DNA of 64,000 bases from Streptomyces kaniharaensis (GTDB taxonomy: Bacteria > Actinomycetota > Actinomycetes > Streptomycetales > Streptomycetaceae): positions 4,267,501 through 4,331,500 of the forward strand of contig NZ_WBOF01000001.1 of assembly GCF_009569385.1 (NCBI RefSeq), given 5' to 3'. Position numbers and translations under genes: made by a program. Below are positions 45,220 through 52,963 of this stretch, in pieces. Under the pieces are notes generated by a model. The model was not told the origin of the DNA. It searched no databases and worked only from the letters and a program-made list of their open reading frames with translations. Numbering within the stretch: position 1 is the first letter of the stretch; each line of letters opens with the position of its first letter.

Positions 45220-46698
45220 CTACCGGTACTCGGCCAGTCGGCGGCCGAGACCGCGCAGCGCCGCCGCGGCGGCCACCAGGCCCAGCACCGCGAGTGAGAC
45301 GGCAGCGGTGCGCAGGTCTCCGTCGGTGCCGTCGGCGGCCTTGTGGAACTCTTGCTGCTCGATGCCGGCGGCCTTCGCGAGCTGCTGGTCGGTGGCGTTG
45401 AACGAGGCGTCGGCGGTGTTCGGCGCCTTGGCCTGCTCGGCCGTCACAGTCTCGTCCAGGGCGCCCTGGTAGTCCGCGTTGTCGATCTCCAGTTTCCGGG
45501 CGTCGTCGTGCCGGTCGTGCCAGGTGTCGTACTGCTGCGCCGCGTCGGCGACGGTCACCCGGGCGACCGGGGGAGCGAGCCGGAAGGCCTCCGGCAGGGA
45601 TCCGGAACGGGCGTCCTCCGGCGTGCCCTTGGGAACGCTCTTGGACAGGTGCTCGGTGGTCTTCGTCCACAGCTCCGCGTACTGGGCGGTGGAGCCGCGG
45701 GCGACGTAGTGCAGGTTCTCCGCCAGGCGGGCGGTCAGCACGTCCACCCGCGCGGTGTTGAGGGCGCGCAGCGGGGTGGCGCCGTCGCGGTCGCTGTCCT
45801 TGAGCGCGGCGCCGGTGGCCGCGCTGGTGACGCCCAGCCAGAGCGTGCCGGCCAGGACGGCGGCGGTGGCGCCGAGCAGTCCGACGTTGAACACCCGGTT
45901 GGTGCGGCGGTACAGCACCACCTGCACCCACACCAGCGCGCCGATGGTGACCACGGCCAGCAGGTACGCCCCCCACGGTGCGGCCTTGGCCTCGGCGTAG
46001 TCGTCGGCGAGCTCCTGGTTCTCCGCGGCCGTCAGCTCGGCGGCGGCCGGGAGCAGCACGGTGCGCATCTGATCGGAGGCGTACCGCAGGTAGGCGCCGC
46101 CGAGCGGGAAGCCCTGCCGGTTGTCCGCCCGGGCGCTCTCCACCAGGCCGGCGTAGACCGGCAGTTGCTGGTTGAGCCGGGCCAGCGAGCCCTGCGCGGG
46201 CGAGGAGGCGGTGGTCCGGGCGGCGGCCTCGGCGACCAGCCTGGCGGCCGTCGACAGGTCCTGCTCGTAGCGGTCGCGGACGGTCTTCGGCTCGGCGCCG
46301 GCGAGCAGGAAGCCGGTCGCCGCGGTGGTGTCCGCGTCGGCGAGGGAGCGGTGGATGTCCGCCGCGGCCTGGCTCAGCGGCTGGCTGTACGACACCACCC
46401 GCTCGGCCGCCTGCGCCCTGGTCTCCAGCTGCCAGGCGGTCAGCCCCCCGAACGCCGCGGTCAGCACCGCCAGCACCGCCCCGGCCAGCCGCAGCCGTCC
46501 CGGCGCGGTCCGCGTGGCGCGCGCCAGCCGGGCCTTCACGCCGGACGGCGTGAGGGCCGACGGCAGCCGGTTCGCGGGCGCGCCGCCCGGCCGCGGCACC
46601 GCGGCGCCGGGCCGGGACGGCGCCGCCGGTGGTCTCGCCCCTGCCGGAACCACGGCGCCCGGTGCGCCGTTACCCACTGGTGTTGCCAACCGCCTCAT
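45220..46698 (-). CDS. glnX: GlnX-like transmembrane sensor protein
   Basis: A 492-residue membrane protein. A Pro/Ala-rich cytosolic N-terminus (1-65) precedes TM1 (69-90), an external helical domain (91-242), TM2 (243-263), TM3 (271-292), a second external domain (293-461) and TM4 (463-481) with a short Arg-rich tail. The paired external helical domains resemble four-helix-bundle sensors. It is the first gene of the cluster, 16 bases ahead of glnH. By analogy with mycobacterial GlnX it passes the GlnH signal to the kinase. The ATG at 46698 or the one at 46722 may be used. Confidence 0.85.
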   Translation of the reverse strand: MRRLATPVGNGAPGAVVPAGARPPAAPSRPGAAVPRPGGAPANRLPSALTPSGVKARLARATRTAPGRLRLAGAVLAVLTAAFGGLTAWQLETRAQAAERVVSYSQPLSQAAADIHRSLADADTTAATGFLLAGAEPKTVRDRYEQDLSTAARLVAEAAARTTASSPAQGSLARLNQQLPVYAGLVESARADNRQGFPLGGAYLRYASDQMRTVLLPAAAELTAAENQELADDYAEAKAAPWGAYLLAVVTIGALVWVQVVLYRRTNRVFNVGLLGATAAVLAGTLWLGVTSAATGAALKDSDRDGATPLRALNTARVDVLTARLAENLHYVARGSTAQYAELWTKTTEHLSKSVPKGTPEDARSGSLPEAFRLAPPVARVTVADAAQQYDTWHDRHDDARKLEIDNADYQGALDETVTAEQAKAPNTADASFNATDQQLAKAAGIEQQEFHKAADGTDGDLRTAAVSLAVLGLVAAAAALRGLGRRLAEYR

Positions 46699-47039
46699 CC
46701 TCCCCTGGGGCCGCCCCGTCATCCGGGGTCCGGCCGATGCCAGCAGTATGGCCGTGACTCCCCCTGGCCACACCCGAGTTGCGCCGATCTTGAGGTTCGC
46801 CGTGCACAGTTGAGGCCCGCCGCCTCCGCTTCGTCTTCACTTGTCGGGTTCCGTCGTCCTCTGCGGTCCTCTGTCGTCCTCGTTGGGAGGCGGGCGGCGA
46901 TCGGTCCGACGCGGGCGGCACCCGGTGCGGTTCCCCGGACCGGGCGGAAGGCGGGCATCCGCTTGTGTGGTGCCGGTGCAAACGCCCGTCCGGCCGTCGC
47001 CGCGAGGGCGCCCGTGCCCGCGCTCCGTACGATGGGGCC
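46699..47039. other. Divergent intergenic region glnX / nucleosidase
   Basis: About 340 bases that must hold the promoter of the glnX-led cluster and that of the nucleosidase gene. I see no palindrome, terminator or small gene I can support. Confidence 0.5.
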
Positions 47040-47615
47040 ATGCGCCTGCTTGGAACGATCGCCCCCGACCGCCCGCTGCTCGTCGTCGCCGTCCGCGAGG
47101 AGGCCGCCTACCTCGACGACCGGCTGCCCGTGCTGCTCACCGGGATAGGGAAGATCAACGCCGCCGCGGCGCTCGCCACCGTCCTCGCCCAGGGCGAGAA
47201 GCCCGACGAGGTGATCAACCTCGGCACCGCCGGCGCGCTGCGCCCCGGCTGGGAGGGCACCCACCACGTCACCCAGGTCATCCAGCACGACCTCGACAGC
47301 CCCGCCCTGCTCGCCCTCACCGGCCGCAGCTACGGCGCCCCGCTGATCGTCGGAAGGGGCGACGGCCCGGTGCTCGCCACCGGCGACCTCTTCGTCTCCG
47401 ATCCGGCCGCCCGCGACCGCCTCGCCGAGCATGCCGACCTGGTCGACATGGAGGGCTACGCCGTCGCCACCGTCGCCCACCGCGCCGGCCTCCCGGTCCG
47501 CCTGATCAAGCACGTCAGCGACGAGGCCGGCGACGGCGCCGCCCACTCCTGGCGCGAGTCCGTCGACGACTGCGCCCGTCACCTCGCCCACTGGGTCGCC
47601 GCCCAGGGCTGGTGA
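47040..47615 (+). CDS. Nucleosidase (MTA/SAH nucleosidase-like phosphorylase superfamily)
   Basis: A 191-residue member of the PNP/UDP phosphorylase fold. The motifs LTGIGKINAAAALATVL, INLGTAGAL and VDMEGYAVATVA (with its active-site Glu) are those of 5'-methylthioadenosine/S-adenosylhomocysteine nucleosidases, and HVSDEAGD has the catalytic Asp. It is shorter than the classical enzyme (about 230), as in many actinobacterial nucleosidases. It probably cleaves a purine nucleoside by-product. It appears to be transcribed alone. Confidence 0.88.
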   Translation: MRLLGTIAPDRPLLVVAVREEAAYLDDRLPVLLTGIGKINAAAALATVLAQGEKPDEVINLGTAGALRPGWEGTHHVTQVIQHDLDSPALLALTGRSYGAPLIVGRGDGPVLATGDLFVSDPAARDRLAEHADLVDMEGYAVATVAHRAGLPVRLIKHVSDEAGDGAAHSWRESVDDCARHLAHWVAAQGW

Positions 47616-47668
47616 CTGTTCATCATGTTTGATCGCCAGGGCGGCGGCGTGATCGCTAGGGTGGCGCG

Positions 47669-48187
47669 GTGACCGAGAACACCGCGCCGAGCAAGCGCTC
47701 AGATAACCGTCCGCCCGGCATCAACGCCGACGAGCCGACCACGCTGCTGTCATTCCTCGACTACCTGCGCGAGGCCGTCATCGGCAAGCTCGCCGGGCTG
47801 TCCGACGAGGACGCGCGGCGGCCCAAGGTGGCCTCCGGGACCAGCCTGCTGTGGCTGGTGCGGCACCTGACCGTGGTCGAGCTCAACTGGTTCGAGTGGG
47901 CCTACCAGGGGATCGGCGAGGAGCCCCGGGAGTCCGACGAGGTCCCGCTGGACGGGGCCACCGTGGCGGAGGAGATCGCCGCGTACCGGGACGCGATCGC
48001 CCGGGCGAACAAGGTGGCCGCCGCCGTCGGCGCGGACCTCGACCGGCCGGGCGCCCGCTCGCTGCGGCCGGGTGGCGAGGCGCCGTCGATGCGCTGGGTG
48101 CTCGTCCACATGATCGAGGAGACCGGACGGCACGCCGGGCACGCCGACATCATCCGCGAGCAGCTGGACGGGGCCGTCGGGCGCTGA
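47669..48187 (+). CDS. DinB/DUF664 family protein
   Basis: A 172-residue four-helix protein of the DinB superfamily, many of whose actinobacterial members are mycothiol-dependent enzymes. The metal-binding His pattern is visible: LVRHLTVVELNWFEW and MIEETGRHAGHADIIREQLDG. GTG start at 47669. It is followed by a perfect terminator. The substrate is unknown. Confidence 0.9.
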   Translation: MTENTAPSKRSDNRPPGINADEPTTLLSFLDYLREAVIGKLAGLSDEDARRPKVASGTSLLWLVRHLTVVELNWFEWAYQGIGEEPRESDEVPLDGATVAEEIAAYRDAIARANKVAAAVGADLDRPGARSLRPGGEAPSMRWVLVHMIEETGRHAGHADIIREQLDGAVGR

Positions 48188-48195
48188 GACGGCGG

Positions 48196-48223
48196 AGGGC
48201 GCGCTCCCCGGGGAGCGCGCCCT
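48196..48223. terminator. Bidirectional terminator
   Basis: AGGGCGCGCTCCCC followed at once by its exact complement, a 28-base perfect palindrome between the convergent DinB and sigma-factor genes. Confidence 0.8.
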
Positions 48224-48257
48224 GCCGGGGTCCGACGGGCTCAGGCGCCCGCAGGGG

Positions 48258-49163
48258 TCAGGCGTCGAAGACCGAGAGGTCCAGCGCGTTCAGCCGCTCC
48301 GGGTCGGTCAGCACCTCGATCGAGACGATCGCGCCCGCCACGACCGTGAACGCCATGACGGACATGGCCGTGCCGTTGGGGCCGATCACCACCGCGCCCG
48401 CCGCACCGTTGATCAGCGCCGGGCGCGCGAACGGCGACAGCCCGCCCCACAGCACCGCCTGGCCGGCCACCGTGGCAGCACCCGCGAACACCACCGTGTG
48501 CCGGGCCCGCAGCGCGCCGCCGTCCGAGCGCAGCACCACGTCCGGGTCGAGGACGGCCACCAGCGCGTCGAGGTCGCCGTCGCGGGCGGCGGCGAAGAAC
48601 GCGTCCACCGCCACCCGCTGCCGGGCCAGGTCCTTGTCGGGCGCCGGCGCCTTCCCCTGCACCCGGCGGCGGGCCCGGCTGGCCAGCTGGCGGGCCGCGG
48701 CGGCGGTTCGCTCGATCAGCGGGGCGATCTCCTCGAACGGCACCGCGAACAGGTCGTGCAGCACGAACGCGACCCGCTCGGCCGGCGACAGCGACTCCAT
48801 CACCACCATCAGCGCCAGCCCCACCGAGTCCGCGAGCACCACCTCCTGCTCGGGATCCACCACGCCCTCCCGCCCGATCAGCGGATCCGGGATGCGCGGC
48901 CCACCCGACTCGCCTGCCTCCAGCGGCTCCTCCCGGCGCTGCGCGCGCGAGCGCAGCAGGTTCAGGCAGACCCGGGAGGCCACCGTGGTCAGCCAGCCGC
49001 CGAGATTCGTCACCCCGCTCGTGTCGGTGCGGTCGTACCGCAGCCACGCCTCCTGGACGGCGTCCTCGGCCTCGGCGATCGAGCCGAGCATCCGGTACGC
49101 GACGGCGCGCAGATGGGGCCGGTGCTCCTCGAACAGGTCGGCCGGCGTCATGTTCTCGTCCAC
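48258..49163 (-). CDS. ECF41-type sigma factor with SnoaL-like C-terminal domain
   Basis: A 301-residue SigJ-like factor. Region 2 (residues 10-75: HLRAVAYRMLGSIAEAEDAVQEAWLR) and region 4 (about 110-165: SLSPAERVAFVLHDLFAVPFEEIAPLIERT) direct RNA polymerase. The SnoaL-like domain (about 180-290) has DGGAL and DPERL, the counterparts of the DGGGK and NPDKL motifs of ECF41, where the extension tunes sigma activity in place of an anti-sigma factor. GTG start at 49163; an ATG four codons later is also possible. No target operon is adjacent. Confidence 0.92.
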   Translation of the reverse strand: MDENMTPADLFEEHRPHLRAVAYRMLGSIAEAEDAVQEAWLRYDRTDTSGVTNLGGWLTTVASRVCLNLLRSRAQRREEPLEAGESGGPRIPDPLIGREGVVDPEQEVVLADSVGLALMVVMESLSPAERVAFVLHDLFAVPFEEIAPLIERTAAAARQLASRARRRVQGKAPAPDKDLARQRVAVDAFFAAARDGDLDALVAVLDPDVVLRSDGGALRARHTVVFAGAATVAGQAVLWGGLSPFARPALINGAAGAVVIGPNGTAMSVMAFTVVAGAIVSIEVLTDPERLNALDLSVFDA

Positions 49164-49286
49164 CGTGTCACGTTCCTTCGTCGGCGTTTGGTCGGAGCAA
49201 CAGATGCACACGCAACCTAGCCGCCGAGGCCGGGAGTTCAACGCCCGGGCCAGCCCTCCTGATCATTCCGGCTTAGGGTGGCCGAC

Positions 49287-49811
49287 ATGACGTCGCTGCT
49301 CGCCGCCATCCGCGCCAACCCCGCCGCCCTCGACTACCTGCTCTGGCCCGGGGACTTCGACCTGAACCACTACCAGCACGTCGAGGAGGTCGTCCTCGCC
49401 TCCGGCCAGCTCCTGGAGCCGGTGGCCAAGGACGGCGGGGGCGGCACGTTCTTCTTCTGCGGGGAGAGCGAGTTGGGTGAGGCGCGCCCCGTCCTCTACG
49501 CCGACTCCGAGGGCGGCGCCGCCCTCATGGCCCTCGACCTGCGCGAGCTGGTCCGGCTGCTGCTCACCGTCCCGTGGTGGCGCGACTGCCCCAACCTCAC
49601 CGAGGAGGAGAGCGCCGAGGCCGCCGAGGAGTACCTGGAGGACGAGCCGGACCTGCTCGCCGACCGCGACGCCGCTGCCCGCGCCCTCGGCCTGGACCTC
49701 CCCACCGAGGCCGAGGCCCTCGCCCGCCTTCGCGAGGTCGCCACCGGCCCGGGCCGCGACTACGTCCTGCTCAACGCCGAGGAAGGCTGCGCCTACTCGC
49801 CGCTGATCTGA
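49287..49811 (+). CDS. Hypothetical protein
   Basis: A 174-residue acidic soluble protein with no domain I can name. It has the strand-like segment GGGTFFFCGESELGEARPVLYADSEGGAALMA and a DYVLLNAEEG near the end, loosely like SMI1/KNR4 immunity-type folds, which is only a resemblance. The ATG at 49287 is preferred to the GTG at 49278. Its last 19 bases overlap the convergent cysteine hydrolase gene. Confidence 0.75.
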   Translation: MTSLLAAIRANPAALDYLLWPGDFDLNHYQHVEEVVLASGQLLEPVAKDGGGGTFFFCGESELGEARPVLYADSEGGAALMALDLRELVRLLLTVPWWRDCPNLTEEESAEAAEEYLEDEPDLLADRDAAARALGLDLPTEAEALARLREVATGPGRDYVLLNAEEGCAYSPLI

Positions 49812-50404
49812 GCCCCGGCGGCCTTCAGCACGGTGCCGGTGGTGACCACCTTGGCGAACCGCATCGCATGCAGCACGGTGCCGGTGGCGCGGGCGAGTTC
49901 GGCCGCCGGCACGGTCACGCCGTCCGGGCCGGTCATGTCGAACGCGTGCATGGCGTCGACGGGGAAGACCGCGTCGTAGCCGAGGTTGCCGGCCATACGG
50001 GCGGTGGTCTCGTTGCACACGTTGGTGATGATCCCGGTGACCACCAGCTGCCGTGCGCCGCGCTCCTGGAGCCAGGCGTGCAGGTCCGGGGTGCCGTAGA
50101 AGGCGGAGTTGACGGTCTTCGTGATGTGCAGGGCCGGGGTGATGCCGGCGACGAAGTCCTTCAGCGCGTAGCCGGGCGTCCCTTCCACCAGAGGGCCGGA
50201 CGAGGAGGCGTGCTGGACGGTGACGATCGGCCGGTCCGTCTCCTGCCAGACGGCGATCAGCTCGGCGATCCGCTGCTCGGCCTGCGGGTTGTCGCGAGGG
50301 CCCCAGAAGTCGTGGTCCTCGAAACCCTTCTGAACGTCGATCACGATCAGGACGGCGTCGGGGTCGAGGGTGAGCGGGGCGTCGAAGGCGTCGGTGTTCG
50401 TCAT
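49793..50404 (-). CDS. Cysteine hydrolase, isochorismatase family
   Basis: A 203-residue enzyme of the isochorismatase/nicotinamidase fold. The catalytic triad can be placed: Asp24 in VIDVQKGF, Lys near 97 (HITKTVNS), and Cys in GIITNVCNETTARMAGNLGYDA. It hydrolyses an amide or ether of a small metabolite. The family is often beside GlxA-type regulators, and a divergent one starts 84 bases away. The ATG at 50404 gives the normal length; longer frames upstream are shadows. Confidence 0.92.
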   Translation of the reverse strand: MTNTDAFDAPLTLDPDAVLIVIDVQKGFEDHDFWGPRDNPQAEQRIAELIAVWQETDRPIVTVQHASSSGPLVEGTPGYALKDFVAGITPALHITKTVNSAFYGTPDLHAWLQERGARQLVVTGIITNVCNETTARMAGNLGYDAVFPVDAMHAFDMTGPDGVTVPAAELARATGTVLHAMRFAKVVTTGTVLKAAGAQISGE

Positions 50405-50488
50405 GCGTCCATCGTGCTCGGGGTGGCGGCGCGGGCGTGAGCGGCAGTGGTGCCACCCATCGATCGATTCCTGCCATAGGTTCCTGCC

Positions 50489-51430
50489 ATGCGAACGGTG
50501 GGGTGTCTGATCTTCGACGGGGTGCGGGCCTTCGACTACGCGGTGGTCGGGGAGGTGTGGGCGAGGCGGCCCGGGGTGCCGGCGTTCGACCTGCGGGTGT
50601 GCGGGCCCGAAAGGACGCGGGTCCGGCTCGGGGGCGGGCTGGAGCGGGTGCCGGACTTCGGGCTGGACGCGTTGGCCGGGTGCGACCTGGTCGTCGTGCC
50701 CGGGGTGGAGGACCCGGGCGCACCGCGGGACCCGTCCGTCCTCGCAGCGCTGCGGGAGGTGTCCGCGCGCGGAGTGCCCGTGGCCGCGCTGTGTGCGGGC
50801 GCGTTCGTGCTGGCCGAGTCGGGCCTGCTGGACGGCCGCGAAGCCACCACGCACTGGGCGCTCGCCCCCGAACTCGCTCGCCGCTTCCCGGCGGTGGAAG
50901 TGAGGCCGGAAGTGCTGTTCACCGGCGGGGACGGCTTGTGGACCTCGGCCGGCGTCGCGGCCGGCATCGACCTGTGCCTGCACCTGGTACGCGCCGCCCA
51001 CGGCCAGCAGGCCGCCGCGACGATCGCCCGCGTCATGGTCACCGCGCCCTTCCGGGCGGGCGGCCAGGCGCAGTTCATCCCGTCCCCGGTCCCGGAGGAG
51101 CGGGGCGACGACTGCCTGGCTGCCGCCCGCGCCGAGATCCTCGCCTCCCTCGACCACCCGTGGACCGTCCGCCGGATGGCCGCCGCCGCGATGATGTCGG
51201 AACGCTCCTTCGCCCGCCGCTTCGTCGCCGCCACCGGCACCACCCCGCTGCGCTGGCTCCTCGAACACCGCGTCCTCGCCGCGCAGCGCCTGCTGGAGGA
51301 AACCGACCTCCCCGTCGACACCATCGCCACCCGCTGCGGCTTCGGCTCCGCCGTCTCCCTGCGCCCCGCCTTCGTCTCCCGCCTCGGTGTCGCGCCGCGC
51401 GAGTACCGGAGAGCGTTCCGGGCGACCTGA
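50489..51430 (+). CDS. GlxA family transcriptional regulator (DJ-1/PfpI plus AraC HTH)
   Basis: A 313-residue regulator. The N-terminal DJ-1/PfpI-like domain (1-190) contains the nucleophile-elbow-like AALCAGAFVLAESGLL. The AraC HTH (about 215-310) has WTVRRMAAAAMMSERSFARRFVAATGTTPLRWLLEHR and IATRCGFGSAVSLRPAFVSRLGVAPREYRR. It probably controls the divergent cysteine hydrolase gene. A direct repeat TTCCTGCCAT (50468-50477 and 50481-50490) ends at the start codon and may be an autoregulatory site. Confidence 0.92.
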   Translation: MRTVGCLIFDGVRAFDYAVVGEVWARRPGVPAFDLRVCGPERTRVRLGGGLERVPDFGLDALAGCDLVVVPGVEDPGAPRDPSVLAALREVSARGVPVAALCAGAFVLAESGLLDGREATTHWALAPELARRFPAVEVRPEVLFTGGDGLWTSAGVAAGIDLCLHLVRAAHGQQAAATIARVMVTAPFRAGGQAQFIPSPVPEERGDDCLAAARAEILASLDHPWTVRRMAAAAMMSERSFARRFVAATGTTPLRWLLEHRVLAAQRLLEETDLPVDTIATRCGFGSAVSLRPAFVSRLGVAPREYRRAFRAT

Positions 51431-51507
51431 GGCAAGTGCCTTGCGCCGGGCCGTTCGCCCAAGGAGAGTTGGGGCGGATGTGACGGACGGGCGGGAACGG
51501 GGGCAAC

Positions 51508-52227
51508 GTGTTCCGGTGGATCCGGGTGGGCGGGCTGGTGCTCGCAGTCGTGCTGGCGGGGGCCGCCGCGGGGTGCTCCGGCGGGCCGAGTGACGGCGAG
51601 CTGAGAGCTGAGGCCACGTCGCCGCAGGCGGAGTCAGCGCGGGCGGCGAAGGAGACGGAGATCCGCTCGCAGATCGCGAGCCTGGGCGAGGTCGAGGGGC
51701 TGGAACCGGTGCTGACCCGGTTCAGCGACTCCTGCGCCGAACCGAGCCACGACGAGCTCTACAACCGGGATTCCCCCGCACTGAGCTGCGGCATGGAGGC
51801 CACCGCGTACTTCGGCGTCCAGGGCGACATCACCGCCGTGCTGCCCAGGATCGGCGCGGTCGACCTCGTCGCCCGCGGGACGCGCAACGAGGACGGGAAC
51901 CGCCCGTTCGCCGCCGACGACGCGGTCCGCTACGCCCTCGAGTTCCACCGCAACCGCGGCCGCTACCCGGACGGCTGGCCGATGCCCGGCCCCGAGCTGA
52001 GGACCGACGGGTTCCGGATCGACTGGGACCGGCCGGACGCGATGCTCGTGAACCAGATCAAGGAACCCGACCCCTGCCGCGCGCAGAACACCGGCGGGAT
52101 CTACCGCCGCTGCGAGGTGGCCCCGAAGGGGTCGGCGACCGTGGCGGAGGCGCGGGCCCGGTACGGCACCGTGCTGGCGTTCTCGGTGCGCGAGAGGAAG
52201 TACTTCACCGTGGAGGGCAAGGACTGA
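51508..52227 (+). CDS. Secreted lipoprotein of unknown function
   Basis: A 239-residue protein with a signal peptide and lipobox ending AAAGC (Cys23). The mature part is acidic, with two Cys pairs (SCAEPSHDELYN...LSCGM and DPCRAQNTGGIYRRCE) likely to form disulphides. No recognisable domain. GTG start at 51508. The gene stands alone between the GlxA-like regulator and a degraded region. Confidence 0.8.
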   Translation: MFRWIRVGGLVLAVVLAGAAAGCSGGPSDGELRAEATSPQAESARAAKETEIRSQIASLGEVEGLEPVLTRFSDSCAEPSHDELYNRDSPALSCGMEATAYFGVQGDITAVLPRIGAVDLVARGTRNEDGNRPFAADDAVRYALEFHRNRGRYPDGWPMPGPELRTDGFRIDWDRPDAMLVNQIKEPDPCRAQNTGGIYRRCEVAPKGSATVAEARARYGTVLAFSVRERKYFTVEGKD

Positions 52228-52482
52228 GCAGGAGGCCGGCCCGGCCGACTCCCTGCCCCGCTCGTCACCACCGCCTCGGAGGAGTTCGCGGCGGCGGTGT
52301 GGGAGTTCCTCGCGGCGGTGTGACGCCGGAAGCGGGGCGACGGCCCTCAGCTCCGTCGCCCCGTTGGCTTCTCGGCACCCCGACGGTGGTTCGTTGAGCC
52401 AAACCCCACCTTGGGATGAACCTCAGCTGCGCAGGAAGTCGGCCATGTGGCCATGTCGACTGCCGGCGCGCTGCGTTGGCCG

Positions 52483-52599
52483 TCACGCACGGGTTGAGGT
52501 CGCCCGCTCGCGGCAGCGGTTCAGGGCGTGCTTGATGCGGGGGTCGGGCGGGGTGCGGGCCACCAGGAGTTCCCCGGCGGTGATGAGGGCCGCCCAGTA
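52483..52599 (-). pseudogene. C-terminal fragment of an unrecognised protein
   Basis: A minus-strand frame of 38 codons and a stop reads YWAALITAGELLVARTPP, then DPRIKHALNRCRERATSTRA. It has helical, protein-like composition, but upstream the frame becomes a Cys/Arg-rich antisense of the DUF397 remnant. There is no start codon. It looks like the 3' end of a truncated gene. Confidence 0.45.
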
Positions 52600-52766
52600 G
52601 TGGCGGCGGCAGCGGCGGCAACTGCATCGAGGTGGCTCCCGGATTCCTCCCCGGCGTCGTCCCGGTTCGTGACTCCAAGGATCCGCACGGCCCGACCCTG
52701 GTCTTCCCCGCCCGCGCCTGGGAGGCCTTCGTCGCTGGCGTCCGTGAGGGCGACTTCCCCGCTTAG
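52596..52766 (+). pseudogene. DUF397 domain protein, 3' remnant
   Basis: The frame reads SSGGGSGGNCIEVAPGFLPG, then VVPVRDSKDPHGPTLVFPAR and AWEAFVAGVREGDFPA, the C-terminal 55 residues of a DUF397 protein. These small Streptomyces proteins are normally paired with an XRE regulator. The usual N-terminal WRKSSYS block is missing: a TGA stands in frame four codons upstream and no start codon follows it. The partner regulator is absent. Confidence 0.75.
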
Positions 52767-52824
52767 CCCGGACGTGGTCAGAAGCAACCCTCCTGATGGG
52801 CTAGTATTTACCCATCACCCAGAT

Positions 52825-52908
52825 GCGCGGGTGGCGGAATAGGCAGACGCGCTGGATTCAGGTTCCAGTGCCCGAAAGGGCGTGGGGGTTCAACTCCCCC
52901 CTCGCGCA
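52825..52908 (+). tRNA. tRNA-Leu (anticodon CAG)
   Basis: An 84-base gene with a long variable arm. It starts GCGCGGGTGGCGGAATAGG, has an anticodon arm CTGGATTCAGGTTCCAG with loop TTCAGGT (anticodon CAG), and T-loop GGTTCAACTCC. The acceptor GCGCGGG pairs with CTCGCGC (one G-T). CAG reads CUG, the main Leu codon here. CCA is not encoded in full. Confidence 0.95.
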
Positions 52909-52915
52909 CAGATTG

Positions 52916-52954
52916 GCCGATGGGTCCGACATCATGTCGGGCCCATCGGCTTTT
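52916..52954 (+). terminator. Terminator after tRNA-Leu
   Basis: GCCGATGGG pairs with CCCATCGGC around an inner TCCGACATCATGTCGGG loop stem, followed by TTTT. It also lies at the 3' side of the convergent beta-propeller gene. Confidence 0.85.
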
Positions 52955-52963
52955 GTGCGTCGG

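Larger units (their letters stand above)
52228..52824. other. Degraded region with coding remnants
   Basis: About 600 bases without an intact gene. It holds a headless DUF397 remnant (52596-52766, plus) and a headless minus-strand fragment (52483-52599). It also has a short plus frame ending ASEEFAAAVWEFLAAV and a stop at about 52323. The pieces look like the scar of a deletion or inversion beside the tRNA-Leu gene. Confidence 0.6.
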
